A stretch of DNA of 23,465 nucleotides from positions 1-23,465 of the IMG/VR virus record IMGVR_UViG_3300024520_000505; one strand, 5' to 3'. The DNA is from a virus. Below are positions 1 to 5,229 of the stretch, piece by piece. A program made the position numbers and the translations under genes. How positions within the stretch are numbered: the stretch's first letter is position 1; each line of letters begins with the position of its first letter. Under the pieces are notes generated by a model. The model saw only the letters and a program-made list of their open reading frames with translations. It did no database searches and was not told the DNA's origin.

Positions 1-39
1 TTATTTAAATAGTATATATACTCCCCTTAGTACGCCCAA

Positions 40-129
40 GAGAGTGTATATAAAGGTTATGGTGACCGAGTGAGAGTAATTAAAGGTTGCGGTGGGCGAG
101 AGAGAGTATTAAAAGGTTTGGGTGTCTAG
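40..129. repeat. three 30-bp tandem direct repeats carrying reversed TATA-like boxes
   Basis: AAAGGTT recurs at 52-58, 82-88 and 112-118, and GGTG at 61-64, 91-94 and 121-124, so the period is exactly 30 bases. GAGAGT also repeats before each copy, with a 2-base indel in the first unit. Read on the minus strand, each unit gives AACCTTT followed by an A/T-rich octamer (TTTATATA, CTTTAATT, TTTTAATA). That resembles the TATA context used elsewhere in the window, for example the minus-strand promoter at 2079-2086. The array could be tandem leftward promoters, an operator or iteron-like origin elements. No start codon lies at the leaderless distance inside the window. Confidence 0.7.
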
Positions 130-165
130 TCGTGGTCGCTTATGTGAGTACACTAAGCAAAAGTC

Positions 166-173
166 GTTAAATT
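166..173 (+). promoter_or_regulatory. TATA-like box for the gene at 197
   Basis: GTTAAATT is centred 27.5 bases before the ATG at 197, matching the spacing of the stronger boxes in this window. The sequence is weaker than the TTTATATA type. Confidence 0.45.
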
Positions 174-196
174 ACTTGTTCGGTATACCCTAAGTA

Positions 197-445
197 ATGA
201 CGAAAGAATTAACCGTAGAAGAACTAGAACAACTTCTAACTGCAAAAAGAGAACAACAAGCCCAAGCATTAGCAGAGTCAGCAACAGATTTCATTAATCT
301 GTTTATGCAATTCGCTAACGTTTACACCGCTAAGAAGAGCCAAAGAACATATGCACAACTAGACTTCAACAAGCTAAAAGGTGCTAAGGTTGAAGGTGTT
401 AAAATTGGCTCTAGTGGTTCAGGTGCTTACATAGAAATAGTTTAG
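197..445 (+). CDS. small hypothetical protein, 82 aa
   Basis: I do not recognise a family. The first half (about residues 4-30) is a charged Glu/Lys/Gln-rich helix (VEELEQLLTAKREQQAQAL). A hydrophobic helical stretch (FINLFMQFANVY) follows, and then a basic, Gly/Ser-rich C-terminus. There is no clear signal peptide or full transmembrane segment. The ATG at 197 fits a leaderless start from the weak TATA box at 166-173. A run of nine T at 484-492 lies about 40 bases after the stop, so this is probably a single-gene transcript. It lies between the 30-bp repeat array and a minus-strand gene cluster that runs towards it. Confidence 0.65.
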   Translation: MTKELTVEELEQLLTAKREQQAQALAESATDFINLFMQFANVYTAKKSQRTYAQLDFNKLKGAKVEGVKIGSSGSGAYIEIV

Positions 446-483
446 ATAATCCCTAAGGGTTAATACTAAACACTTTCACGCCC

Positions 484-492
484 TTTTTTTTT
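484..492 (+). terminator. T-tract terminator
   Basis: Nine consecutive T follow the stop codon of the 197-445 gene by about 40 bases. Archaeal RNA polymerase terminates on T-rich non-template tracts without needing a hairpin. A short CCCTAAGGG palindrome lies upstream at about 451-459, but its loop is too small to form a good stem. Confidence 0.5.
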
Positions 493-674
493 GCTTGATT
501 TGGCGTGCAGGGTCACATGGCGAAAAAACGGTTTTTAGAGGCTTACTATGATATATATAAGGTACGAGTTCAGAAACATGCCAGACGAATTTAAGATTCG
601 TGTATGCCCGAAAAATTAAAAAAAAATTGAACCATATTAGGTATATGTATCATATATAAAAGGCTAAGAAAATA
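493..674. other. non-coding stretch with facing TATA-like boxes and a short hairpin
   Basis: No convincing gene is seen. A TATA-rich stretch at 551-560 points right, and TATATAAA at 653-660 points left when read on the minus strand, so the two boxes face each other. Between them lies a perfect 6-bp inverted repeat (ACGAAT 585-590, ATTCGT 596-601, 5-base loop). A 13-codon ORF starts at 578, but its spacing from the box is not the usual one. An A-run at 618-626 would read as T on the minus strand and could end leftward transcripts. Small RNAs are possible, but this is only suggestive. Confidence 0.3.
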
Positions 675-851
675 TTAAGGCTCAGGACTGTTATTAATAC
701 CGTCAGCCACAATAGTACCCTGCAACCTCAACATACATGTCAACAATTCGGGGAGGTTAAACTTTGTACCATTCCCTTTCGTGTGGTCTCCGTACTTTCG
801 ACCACAACATATACATATGATATTTAATAGTTCATTCCTACTAAGAGTCAA
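675..851 (-). CDS. small Cys-rich protein, 58 aa, TTG start
   Basis: This frame is open from a TTG directly after the TAA of the upstream minus-strand gene, in the same frame. The product is 58 residues long and starts MTLSRNELLNIICICCGRKY. A GGAGG ribosome site lies about 11 bases before the TTG, and no internal ATG occurs before residue 40, so TTG is the only sensible start. Cysteines at 13, 15, 16 and 39, with CCGRKYGDHTKG, resemble half of a zinc ribbon, though no family can be named. It is the last gene of a three-gene minus-strand operon (1193 to 675). Alternatively, TAA-TTG could be a readthrough point joining it to the preceding protein. Confidence 0.65.
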   Translation of the reverse strand: MTLSRNELLNIICICCGRKYGDHTKGNGTKFNLPELLTCMLRLQGTIVADGINNSPEP

Positions 852-998
852 TTATCTCAAGTCCTCCATGTTCAGGTTGTCTTCCATCTTATCAACCATC
901 TCTGCCAACATATTCTTTATGACTGTCTTCCTGTCCTCATCCAACCACTCTTCGTGGAGGAGTAACAACAAATCTCTAATCGCACTTGCTTCAGCCAT
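852..998 (-). CDS. small acidic helical protein, 48 aa
   Basis: The ATG at 998 lies six bases after the TGA of the 1005-1193 gene, and the product ends at a TAA immediately followed by the next gene's TTG. The sequence begins MAEASAIRDLLLLLHEEWLD and continues as an amphipathic, Glu/Asp/Lys/Met-rich helix. It looks like a small helical adaptor or regulator, but no family is recognised. Translational coupling to both neighbours is likely from the spacing. It is too short for a 60-codon cut-off, but clean reading, tight packing and ordinary codon use support it. Confidence 0.65.
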   Translation of the reverse strand: MAEASAIRDLLLLLHEEWLDEDRKTVIKNMLAEMVDKMEDNLNMEDLR

Positions 999-1004
999 AA
1001 TATA

Positions 1005-1193
1005 TCATCTAAATTCCTCTATAACATCTCTACTTATATACCTACCGTCATTCCTAGCCGATACGTTAGTATCGTCTTTTGAGGCAACCTTCTTGTACTC
1101 GTCAAGCATGTGTAGTAAAATCAAGCCTATGCCTATTAGTGCAAGTACGCCTGTAAAAAGAAAAAAAATGCCACACACAAGTTTCCAAGACAT
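1005..1193 (-). CDS. small single-pass membrane protein, 62 aa
   Basis: Residues about 4-27 (KLVCGIFFLFTGVLALIGIG and the LILL that follows) form one strong transmembrane segment. A charged tail of about 35 residues follows (EYKKVASKDD, ending VIEEFR). The N-terminus is very short, so the tail may face either side. It is the first gene of a three-gene minus-strand operon with 852-998 and 675-851. The upstream box is weak: ATTCAAAT on the minus strand (1216-1223) is centred 26.5 bases from the ATG. The function is unknown; superinfection exclusion or lysis would fit such a protein but is not shown. Confidence 0.65.
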   Translation of the reverse strand: MSWKLVCGIFFLFTGVLALIGIGLILLHMLDEYKKVASKDDTNVSARNDGRYISRDVIEEFR

Positions 1194-1208
1194 ATATTGA
1201 TATATATC

Positions 1209-1367
1209 CTATCCTATTTGAATGTTGCTTAAAAAGTCGCTTACGGAACAGTGTTTGTCTCTTAGGCAACGAAGCTTTCGTTGTCTTAGCAACAGTTCCC
1301 TTTCATGTTTGGCAATTTTCATTAATTTTTGTTCTATCTCTACAAGTTCTTCATCAATACTTTGCAC
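1209..1367 (-). CDS. small coiled-coil protein, 52 aa, GTG start
   Basis: The open frame runs from GTG 1367 to TAG 1209. The product starts MQSIDEELVEIEQKLMKIAK and continues with HERELLLRQRKLRCLRDKHC, a heptad-like charged helix, then a short SVSDFLSNIQIG tail. An in-frame TAG lies two codons before the GTG, so the start is fixed. TCTTATAT on the minus strand (1390-1397) is centred exactly 26.5 bases away, supporting leaderless initiation at GTG. The coding sequence contains a strong nested inverted repeat (1245-1299). No family is recognised; it is likely a small DNA- or protein-binding coiled coil. Confidence 0.65.
   Translation of the reverse strand: MQSIDEELVEIEQKLMKIAKHERELLLRQRKLRCLRDKHCSVSDFLSNIQIG
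1245..1299. repeat. nested inverted repeat inside the 1209-1367 gene
   Basis: CAACGAA (1267-1273) and TTCGTTG (1277-1283) form a perfect 7-bp stem with a GCT loop. Outer arms starting GGAAC (1245) and ending GTTCC (1299) pair imperfectly, so the whole 55-base element can fold as one long hairpin. It lies in coding sequence, but the 7-bp core is stronger than expected by chance. Confidence 0.55.
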
Positions 1368-1389
1368 ATACTATATACACATATCTTAC

Positions 1390-1397
1390 ATATAAGA
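1390..1397 (-). promoter_or_regulatory. TATA box for the 1209-1367 gene
   Basis: On the minus strand the octamer reads TCTTATAT, centred 26.5 bases before the GTG at 1367. Confidence 0.5.
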
Positions 1398-1398
1398 A

Positions 1399-1590
1399 TT
1401 ATTGCTTTTCTCCATCTTTTCCAAACTCTCTTCTCAACTGTTCAAGCTCGCTTAGCTTGTCTTCCAATAGAAAGTGTAATTTCCAAAAGGTCTTGCGACC
1501 TTGCTCACTTAGGTCTTTTTCAGTCTCGTCATGCTTGAAGTTAAACCACTTGAATATCTCTGTAAAGTCGTCAAGTTCCAGTTCTACCAT
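1399..1590 (-). CDS. small charged helical protein, 63 aa
   Basis: The product begins MVELELDDFTEIFKWFNFKH and ends in a Glu/Lys/Arg-rich helix (LLEDKLSELEQLRREFGKDG) with coiled-coil character. No catalytic motif or membrane segment is present. CTTTAATA on the minus strand (1613-1620) is centred exactly 26.5 bases before the ATG, so it is probably read from its own leaderless transcript. The 1209-1367 gene follows in the same direction with its own box. The family is not recognised. Confidence 0.65.
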   Translation of the reverse strand: MVELELDDFTEIFKWFNFKHDETEKDLSEQGRKTFWKLHFLLEDKLSELEQLRREFGKDGEKQ

Positions 1591-1612
1591 AAAACAAGTC
1601 TTCCTTATATAC

Positions 1613-1620
1613 TATTAAAG
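1613..1620 (-). promoter_or_regulatory. TATA box for the 1399-1590 gene
   Basis: It reads CTTTAATA on the minus strand, centred 26.5 bases before the ATG at 1590. Confidence 0.55.
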
Positions 1621-1632
1621 ATAGTGGCAATA

Positions 1633-1640
1633 CTTAAATA
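1633..1640 (+). promoter_or_regulatory. TATA box for the 1663-1830 gene
   Basis: CTTAAATA is centred 26.5 bases before the ATG at 1663. It lies 13 bases from the minus-strand box at 1613-1620, so this short space holds two divergent core promoters. Confidence 0.6.
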
Positions 1641-1662
1641 TGTTATATGATGTAATATATAC

Positions 1663-1830
1663 ATGTCTGAGAAGGGGAACAAAAAAGAAAAGGCACAGCC
1701 TTCAATTGAGGAGTCCCCTGAAGACATTTCTATATCATCTCAAGCCGATTTGGAAAAATCGTCTCCAAGTGGCTCTCCATGTATATGTAAAGATAAAAGA
1801 GAAATATCATGTACCATACATGGTGGTTAA
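1663..1830 (+). CDS. small Ser/Glu-rich protein with C-terminal metal-site-like motif, 55 aa
   Basis: It starts at ATG 1663 (MSEKGNKKEKAQPSIEESPE) and ends at TAA 1830. The first 38 residues are polar and probably disordered. The C-terminus has CICKDKREISCTIHGG, in which C40, C42, C50 and H53 could bind a metal. A longer open frame at 1640-1864 covers the same bases but gives an implausible Leu/Lys/Tyr-rich sequence with no promoter match. The frame chosen here has the leaderless box at the right distance. The function is unknown. Confidence 0.65.
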   Translation: MSEKGNKKEKAQPSIEESPEDISISSQADLEKSSPSGSPCICKDKREISCTIHGG

Positions 1831-1855
1831 CAAAATAAATAAAAAAAATTCGCAG

Positions 1856-2056
1856 TTATTCTAAAGCTTTGCGATAAGCTTTTACACTGGAGGTGATGTT
1901 TTCGATTGTTGCAGTAATCAGTTTTGTCTGAAGCTCCAACATGTCTTTTCCAACACCGTTAGGATCACCTTTCTTGCTGATATCTCCAAAGACGTTTAAC
2001 AATTCGGTCTGCAAGTTGGTAAATGCTTCAAAGTATTCAGGTACTTGTGTTGCCAT
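1856..2056 (-). CDS. small helical protein, 66 aa
   Basis: The product begins MATQVPEYFEAFTNLQTELL and continues as two amphipathic helices around a GDPNGVGKD turn (residues 30-38). There are no cysteines and no membrane segment. TTTATATA on the minus strand (2079-2086) is centred exactly 26.5 bases before the ATG, giving one of the clearest promoters in the window. A minus-strand T-rich stretch after the stop (the A-runs at 1834-1848) probably terminates it. It is transcribed divergently from the portal gene. The family is not recognised. Confidence 0.7.
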   Translation of the reverse strand: MATQVPEYFEAFTNLQTELLNVFGDISKKGDPNGVGKDMLELQTKLITATIENITSSVKAYRKALE

Positions 2057-2078
2057 GTTTATAACGAATATACATGAT

Positions 2079-2086
2079 TATATAAA
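2079..2086 (-). promoter_or_regulatory. TATA box for the 1856-2056 gene
   Basis: It reads TTTATATA on the minus strand, preceded by AACC as in the 30-bp repeats at 40-129, and is centred 26.5 bases before the ATG at 2056. Confidence 0.7.
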
Positions 2087-2168
2087 GGTTGTGTTTATTT
2101 TAAAGGCACTGCGTGCCGTTCCAAAAACTATAATATTACTAACCATATTTACAAATACTTCCATAAAC

Positions 2169-2176
2169 CTTAAATA
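2169..2176 (+). promoter_or_regulatory. TATA box for the portal operon
   Basis: CTTAAATA, preceded by AAAC, is centred 26.5 bases before the ATG at 2199. Confidence 0.65.
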
Positions 2177-2198
2177 ACCTGACAAAACTTTAACAACT

Positions 2199-4130
2199 AT
2201 GGTCAGTTTTAGAAAGTCTTTTGCTGGTGCCTTGTCCAAGCTTGGATTCATAGAGAAATCCTACACGGAAACTACCACCCGACCTAGTGTAGCCCAGCCT
2301 TACATGAGTACCGATACAGGTGCAAAACTACCAATTTTCCCATTTCCACTCACCATGATTTATGAGTTGGCAGATAACATTGATGCCCTAAGAATACCTA
2401 TTGAGACTCTCAACCGTGAAATGTTCAAGAACGGATTTGAAGTTGTAGAGAAATGGAAGTACAAATGTAATAATTGTTCCAAGGAGTTTCAATATGCACC
2501 TACCATGGACAACCCTGACGAGCAGCCGTTTGAGGCTAACGGTGACAATGCACAGGCACACCCACGAAAGAAAAAGGCTGTAGAGGCAAAGGGACTTGTG
2601 TGTGACACATGTGGAAGTCACGACCTTGTCAGACCAGTGCCAGAACACAGAAAGACCTTGGAAAACTTGATGATGGAGCCCGTAAACAGCAACCAGCAAA
2701 CCTTGGAAGACGTTGCACGTCAGTTGGAGAGGGACTTTGAAATTGCAGACAATGCATATTTGCTTTTGCTTAAGAATTACAAGATAGACGATGTTACAGG
2801 TGCGATAGACCAAGAGAAGACAATTATAAAAGAGATGTTGAGGATTGAGCCACCACAGGTGGCAATGATTGCTGACAGTGATGGGCGTATTGGTTATGAC
2901 GACAAGAGAAACAAGATTTGGGTATGCCCAAGGTTTGAGCACAGGGATGCCAGACTTACCACCCCAAAATGTGACAGATGTGGAGCAGAGGCACTAAAGG
3001 CGGTAATTGAAGTTAACTCTGTATACTCTATAGGTATCCCACAACCTAAGAGAGTCATTTATGGAGAAGGCGAAGTTATTTGGAAGGCTGGAAAGTACAA
3101 GCCAAACTTGCTTTATGGATTTTCACCTATCTATTCAGTGTGGTCAAAGGCAATGTCCCTGTCACACATGGACGAATATATTCGCAAGTACTTTGACAAG
3201 ATGAGACCACCACGAGGTATGTTGGTTATTTCTTCAAGGAACTATGACACCTTTAGAAAGAGTTGGGACGTGCTTGAACAAAAGGCACAGGAAGATCCAT
3301 ACATGATTCACCCCCTATTGGTAGAGAATGACAAGGGTGGAAAGAACCCTGCACAGTGGCTTGACTTTACTGGATCGCTTAAGGAGTTGGAATTTATCGA
3401 GGTAAGAAAGGAGTTGAGAATGATTATCGGAGCCGTCTATGGCGTGCTTCCGTTCTATTATGGCGAGACCCCTGCTGGCTGGAGTCAGGAGGGATTGCAG
3501 GTTACAATTACAAACCGTGCTGTTCTATGGGGACAGGACACCTTAAAGAAGGCATTTTTCTCAAAAATTTCAAAGATGTTAAACATTGATGACTGGGAAC
3601 TTCAGTTAAAGACTGGTGAGGAGACCGACAAGTTGAGAGACTTGCAGACTGACGGTATTGAAATACAGAACATGATGATGCTTCAACAGATGGGCTTTGA
3701 CATTACAAGAACCCACACAGGTGAGTTTAAGGTGAGCAAGGAAACTGCACTAACAGCAGAAATGATGTTTGGTATTGGTGCAATCAATGGAAACCAGAAC
3801 GGTGCAGGAAAGGGAGTACCAGCCCCTCAGGAAAAGACACAGTCGTTTGAGGGAGAGCCAAACAACATGAGACCAAGCGACATTGGCGGCACTGGACAGG
3901 GAAGTCCTACAAGCGGAAGCTCAATGAGCAAAAAGTCCGCATATCCAAAGGGAATCACCCCGTCAAACTTTGAGGTAGTAAAGAATACTTTGCAAACTGC
4001 TATGGATTATGATTGGAAAAAGACAAAGACCGTTGAGGAACTGAGAAAGGCTACTGGAATGACTGTAAGGGATGCAAGGGACATTGTTGCTGGTGAATTT
4101 GAAGGCGTAAAGAGATGGGAAGATGAGTGA
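2199..4130 (+). CDS. portal protein with two zinc-ribbon-like insertions
   Basis: Portal proteins form the ring at one capsid vertex through which DNA is packaged and to which the neck attaches. Length (643 aa), position before the protease and capsid genes, and YGFSPIYSVWSKAMSL (about 306-321) followed by a helical segment with IRKYFDKMRPPRG support a phage portal of the SPP1/HK97-like class. GAVYGVLPFYYGE (411-423) fits the region before the stem. Two insertions are unusual: C90/C93 with C135/C138, and C243/H248 with C258/C261, both of zinc-ribbon spacing. The C-terminus from about 520 is Gly/Ser/Pro-rich and then helical. The start fits a leaderless transcript. The gene is markedly GC-richer than the tail genes. 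The portal call is solid; the zinc sites are inferred from spacing. Confidence 0.85.
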   Translation: MVSFRKSFAGALSKLGFIEKSYTETTTRPSVAQPYMSTDTGAKLPIFPFPLTMIYELADNIDALRIPIETLNREMFKNGFEVVEKWKYKCNNCSKEFQYAPTMDNPDEQPFEANGDNAQAHPRKKKAVEAKGLVCDTCGSHDLVRPVPEHRKTLENLMMEPVNSNQQTLEDVARQLERDFEIADNAYLLLLKNYKIDDVTGAIDQEKTIIKEMLRIEPPQVAMIADSDGRIGYDDKRNKIWVCPRFEHRDARLTTPKCDRCGAEALKAVIEVNSVYSIGIPQPKRVIYGEGEVIWKAGKYKPNLLYGFSPIYSVWSKAMSLSHMDEYIRKYFDKMRPPRGMLVISSRNYDTFRKSWDVLEQKAQEDPYMIHPLLVENDKGGKNPAQWLDFTGSLKELEFIEVRKELRMIIGAVYGVLPFYYGETPAGWSQEGLQVTITNRAVLWGQDTLKKAFFSKISKMLNIDDWELQLKTGEETDKLRDLQTDGIEIQNMMMLQQMGFDITRTHTGEFKVSKETALTAEMMFGIGAINGNQNGAGKGVPAPQEKTQSFEGEPNNMRPSDIGGTGQGSPTSGSSMSKKSAYPKGITPSNFEVVKNTLQTAMDYDWKKTKTVEELRKATGMTVRDARDIVAGEFEGVKRWEDE

Positions 4131-4176
4131 GAGGGCTGAATGGGCATGGCTGACTGGAGATGACGAGGATGAGTAA
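4123..4176 (+). CDS. 17-codon overlapping ORF after the portal gene
   Basis: The ATG at 4123 lies inside the last codons of the portal gene, in another frame. The 17-residue product (MSERAEWAWLTGDDEDE) overlaps the start of the next ORF by eight bases. It is supported only by its place in a continuous ladder of overlapping stop and start codons. It may be a real micro-protein or just a translational coupling device. Confidence 0.3.
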   Translation: MSERAEWAWLTGDDEDE

Positions 4177-4243
4177 GGTATATTGTACTAAAAAGGTAAG
4201 TTTTTATGTGACAAAGACAGAGGAAGAAGAGGAAGATGACTAA
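4169..4243 (+). CDS. 24-codon overlapping ORF
   Basis: It starts at ATG 4169, inside the end of the previous ORF. The 24-residue product (MSKVYCTKKVSFYVTKTEEE, then EEDD) has a basic half and a strongly acidic tail. It overlaps the next ORF start by eight bases, and its purine-rich end (GAGGAAGAAGAGGAAG) would serve as the ribosome site for the next gene. It could be a peptide or mainly a coupling element. Confidence 0.3.
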   Translation: MSKVYCTKKVSFYVTKTEEEEEDD

Positions 4244-4391
4244 AACAATAACAACATTAACTTTTAGACGATGTAATCTGTGTGAAAGTTCTTCAATCAA
4301 GTGGCAAGACAATGAAGATGAAAATCATTTGTGTTACGAATGCATGGAAAGTGAAAATGACCGTGTTTTTGAACATGGAGACCAAGGTTGA
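4236..4391 (+). CDS. zinc-ribbon mini-protein, 51 aa
   Basis: The product carries CNLC (C13, C16) and CYEC (C33, C36), a classical four-cysteine zinc ribbon. TFRR precedes the first knuckle and a short acidic tail follows the second. The ATG at 4236 is preceded by a purine-rich GAGG-type ribosome site. Its TGA overlaps the TTG start of the next gene (TTGA at 4388-4391), so the two are translationally coupled. Such ribbons usually bind nucleic acid or protein partners. Lying directly after a portal gene that also carries ribbons, it may act in head assembly or packaging, but that is inference. Confidence 0.65.
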   Translation: MTKTITTLTFRRCNLCESSSIKWQDNEDENHLCYECMESENDRVFEHGDQG

Positions 4392-4648
4392 CCAAAAGAT
4401 TTCACAAATGTGATGACACCTGTAAGGTAAATCATACACCAAAGGCTTCATCTCCAAAGACTGTCAAAAAAATAATCGAAAAAAAACTCAAGGTACAGCC
4501 TGTCAAGCCACGCAAACTTGAAAAAAAGACCGAGGTCATCATTGATATAATGGAAATTGTAGATAAAATCAACAATACAAATGAAACTAACAAAGTTTTA
4601 GAAAAAACACTTATTAATCTAAGAAAGTTAGAGAAAGATATTGCCTGA
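4388..4648 (+). CDS. basic coiled-coil protein, 86 aa, TTG start
   Basis: It begins at TTG 4388, overlapping the preceding TGA; the first internal ATG is at about codon 55, so TTG is required. GGAG lies about 9 bases upstream. The N-terminus has H6, C8, C12 and H16 (HKCDDTCKVNH), a possible small metal site. Residues 18-48 are Lys/Pro-rich and basic, and the remainder is a heptad-like helix (IVDKINNTNETNKVLEKTL). It could bind DNA or RNA and dimerise through the helix. The family is not recognised. The gene overlaps the next start by eight bases. Confidence 0.6.
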   Translation: MTKRFHKCDDTCKVNHTPKASSPKTVKKIIEKKLKVQPVKPRKLEKKTEVIIDIMEIVDKINNTNETNKVLEKTLINLRKLEKDIA

Positions 4649-5087
4649 AAAGTTAGAAACTAACGAAAACGCAAACGACATGACCAAAAAGCTTTGGGAA
4701 AAGCACCAAGGTGACGAATTTACCGCAGTAAACAACTACAAGGAGGGAGTATGTCTTGGCTGTATGAAGGTTGACAGGGCTGCCGCTACCATTGCTGACA
4801 TTTGTGGTGATTGTGCTGGAAAAAAGGGGCGTGAGCCTCTCTTGGCAAAGGTTTGCGACAAATATTACGGGTTATGTTTCTTTTGCAACTCATACAAGTT
4901 CAATATTGAGCAGGTAAACGGAAGATTTTGCAACACATGTCACTCCAGAATAGCCAAAGTCACCAAAGAGTATAATAAAAAAGGTGGATTCATGAAGACT
5001 GACCCATTTTGGATAAGCATGCGTAAAAAACACGGAAAGGATTGGAAAAAGATAATGGGTGGCTATAATAAATCTAATCGTCGCTAG
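4641..5087 (+). CDS. double zinc-ribbon protein, 148 aa
   Basis: Two zinc ribbons are visible: C38/C41 with C55/C58 (CLGC, CGDC) and C79/C82 with C97/C100 (CFFC, CNTC). A basic C-terminus follows (MRKKHGKDWKKIMGGYNKSN). The start is uncertain: TTG 4641 overlaps the previous gene by eight bases and fits the coupled pattern of the cluster, while ATG 4680, 13 codons later, would also keep all cysteines. It may be a nucleic-acid-binding accessory protein. Its 3' end overlaps the end of the minus-strand gene 5074-5229 by 14 bases. Confidence 0.7.
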   Translation: MPEKLETNENANDMTKKLWEKHQGDEFTAVNNYKEGVCLGCMKVDRAAATIADICGDCAGKKGREPLLAKVCDKYYGLCFFCNSYKFNIEQVNGRFCNTCHSRIAKVTKEYNKKGGFMKTDPFWISMRKKHGKDWKKIMGGYNKSNRR

Positions 5088-5229
5088 TCTTACCACGTTT
5101 TTTTCTCATATACTCTCTTAAATCTGGTGGGGTAAGGAGTAGTTCCAACAATGTTTCTATATTGGCTAGCTTGTTGTTTGTATCCACTAATAATTCCTCG
5201 ACTTCCCCCAGTACAAAGTCAAATTTCAT
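5074..5229 (-). CDS. small acidic helical protein, 51 aa
   Basis: It starts at ATG 5229, inside the end of the upstream minus-strand gene (overlap 5219-5229). A GGAG ribosome site lies nine bases before it. The product starts MKFDFVLGEVEELLVDTNNK and continues as a Leu/Glu-rich helix with a basic tail (REYMRKKRGK). Its 3' end runs convergently into the end of the 4641-5087 gene with a 14-base overlap. It is probably co-expressed with the HAD-like gene. No family is recognised. Confidence 0.65.
   Translation of the reverse strand: MKFDFVLGEVEELLVDTNNKLANIETLLELLLTPPDLREYMRKKRGKTSDD

Noticed and set aside
40-129. CRISPR array from the 30-base periodicity
   Set aside because: The repeats follow each other without variable spacers, and only three degenerate copies exist.
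578-619. 13-codon ORF (MPDEFKIRVCPKN) after a TATA-rich stretch
   Set aside because: It is too short, its distance from the box differs from the 26.5-base rule, and it overlaps the hairpin.
781-1200. 139-codon plus-strand ORF
   Set aside because: It is antisense to three better supported minus-strand genes, and its Ser/Ile/Leu-rich sequence is typical of a shadow frame.
1640-1864. 74-codon plus-strand ORF
   Set aside because: The frame starting at 1663 fits the TATA box and gives a more natural protein over the same bases.
2388-2942. 184-codon minus-strand ORF inside the portal gene
   Set aside because: It is antisense to the portal gene, has no promoter and looks like non-coding translation.
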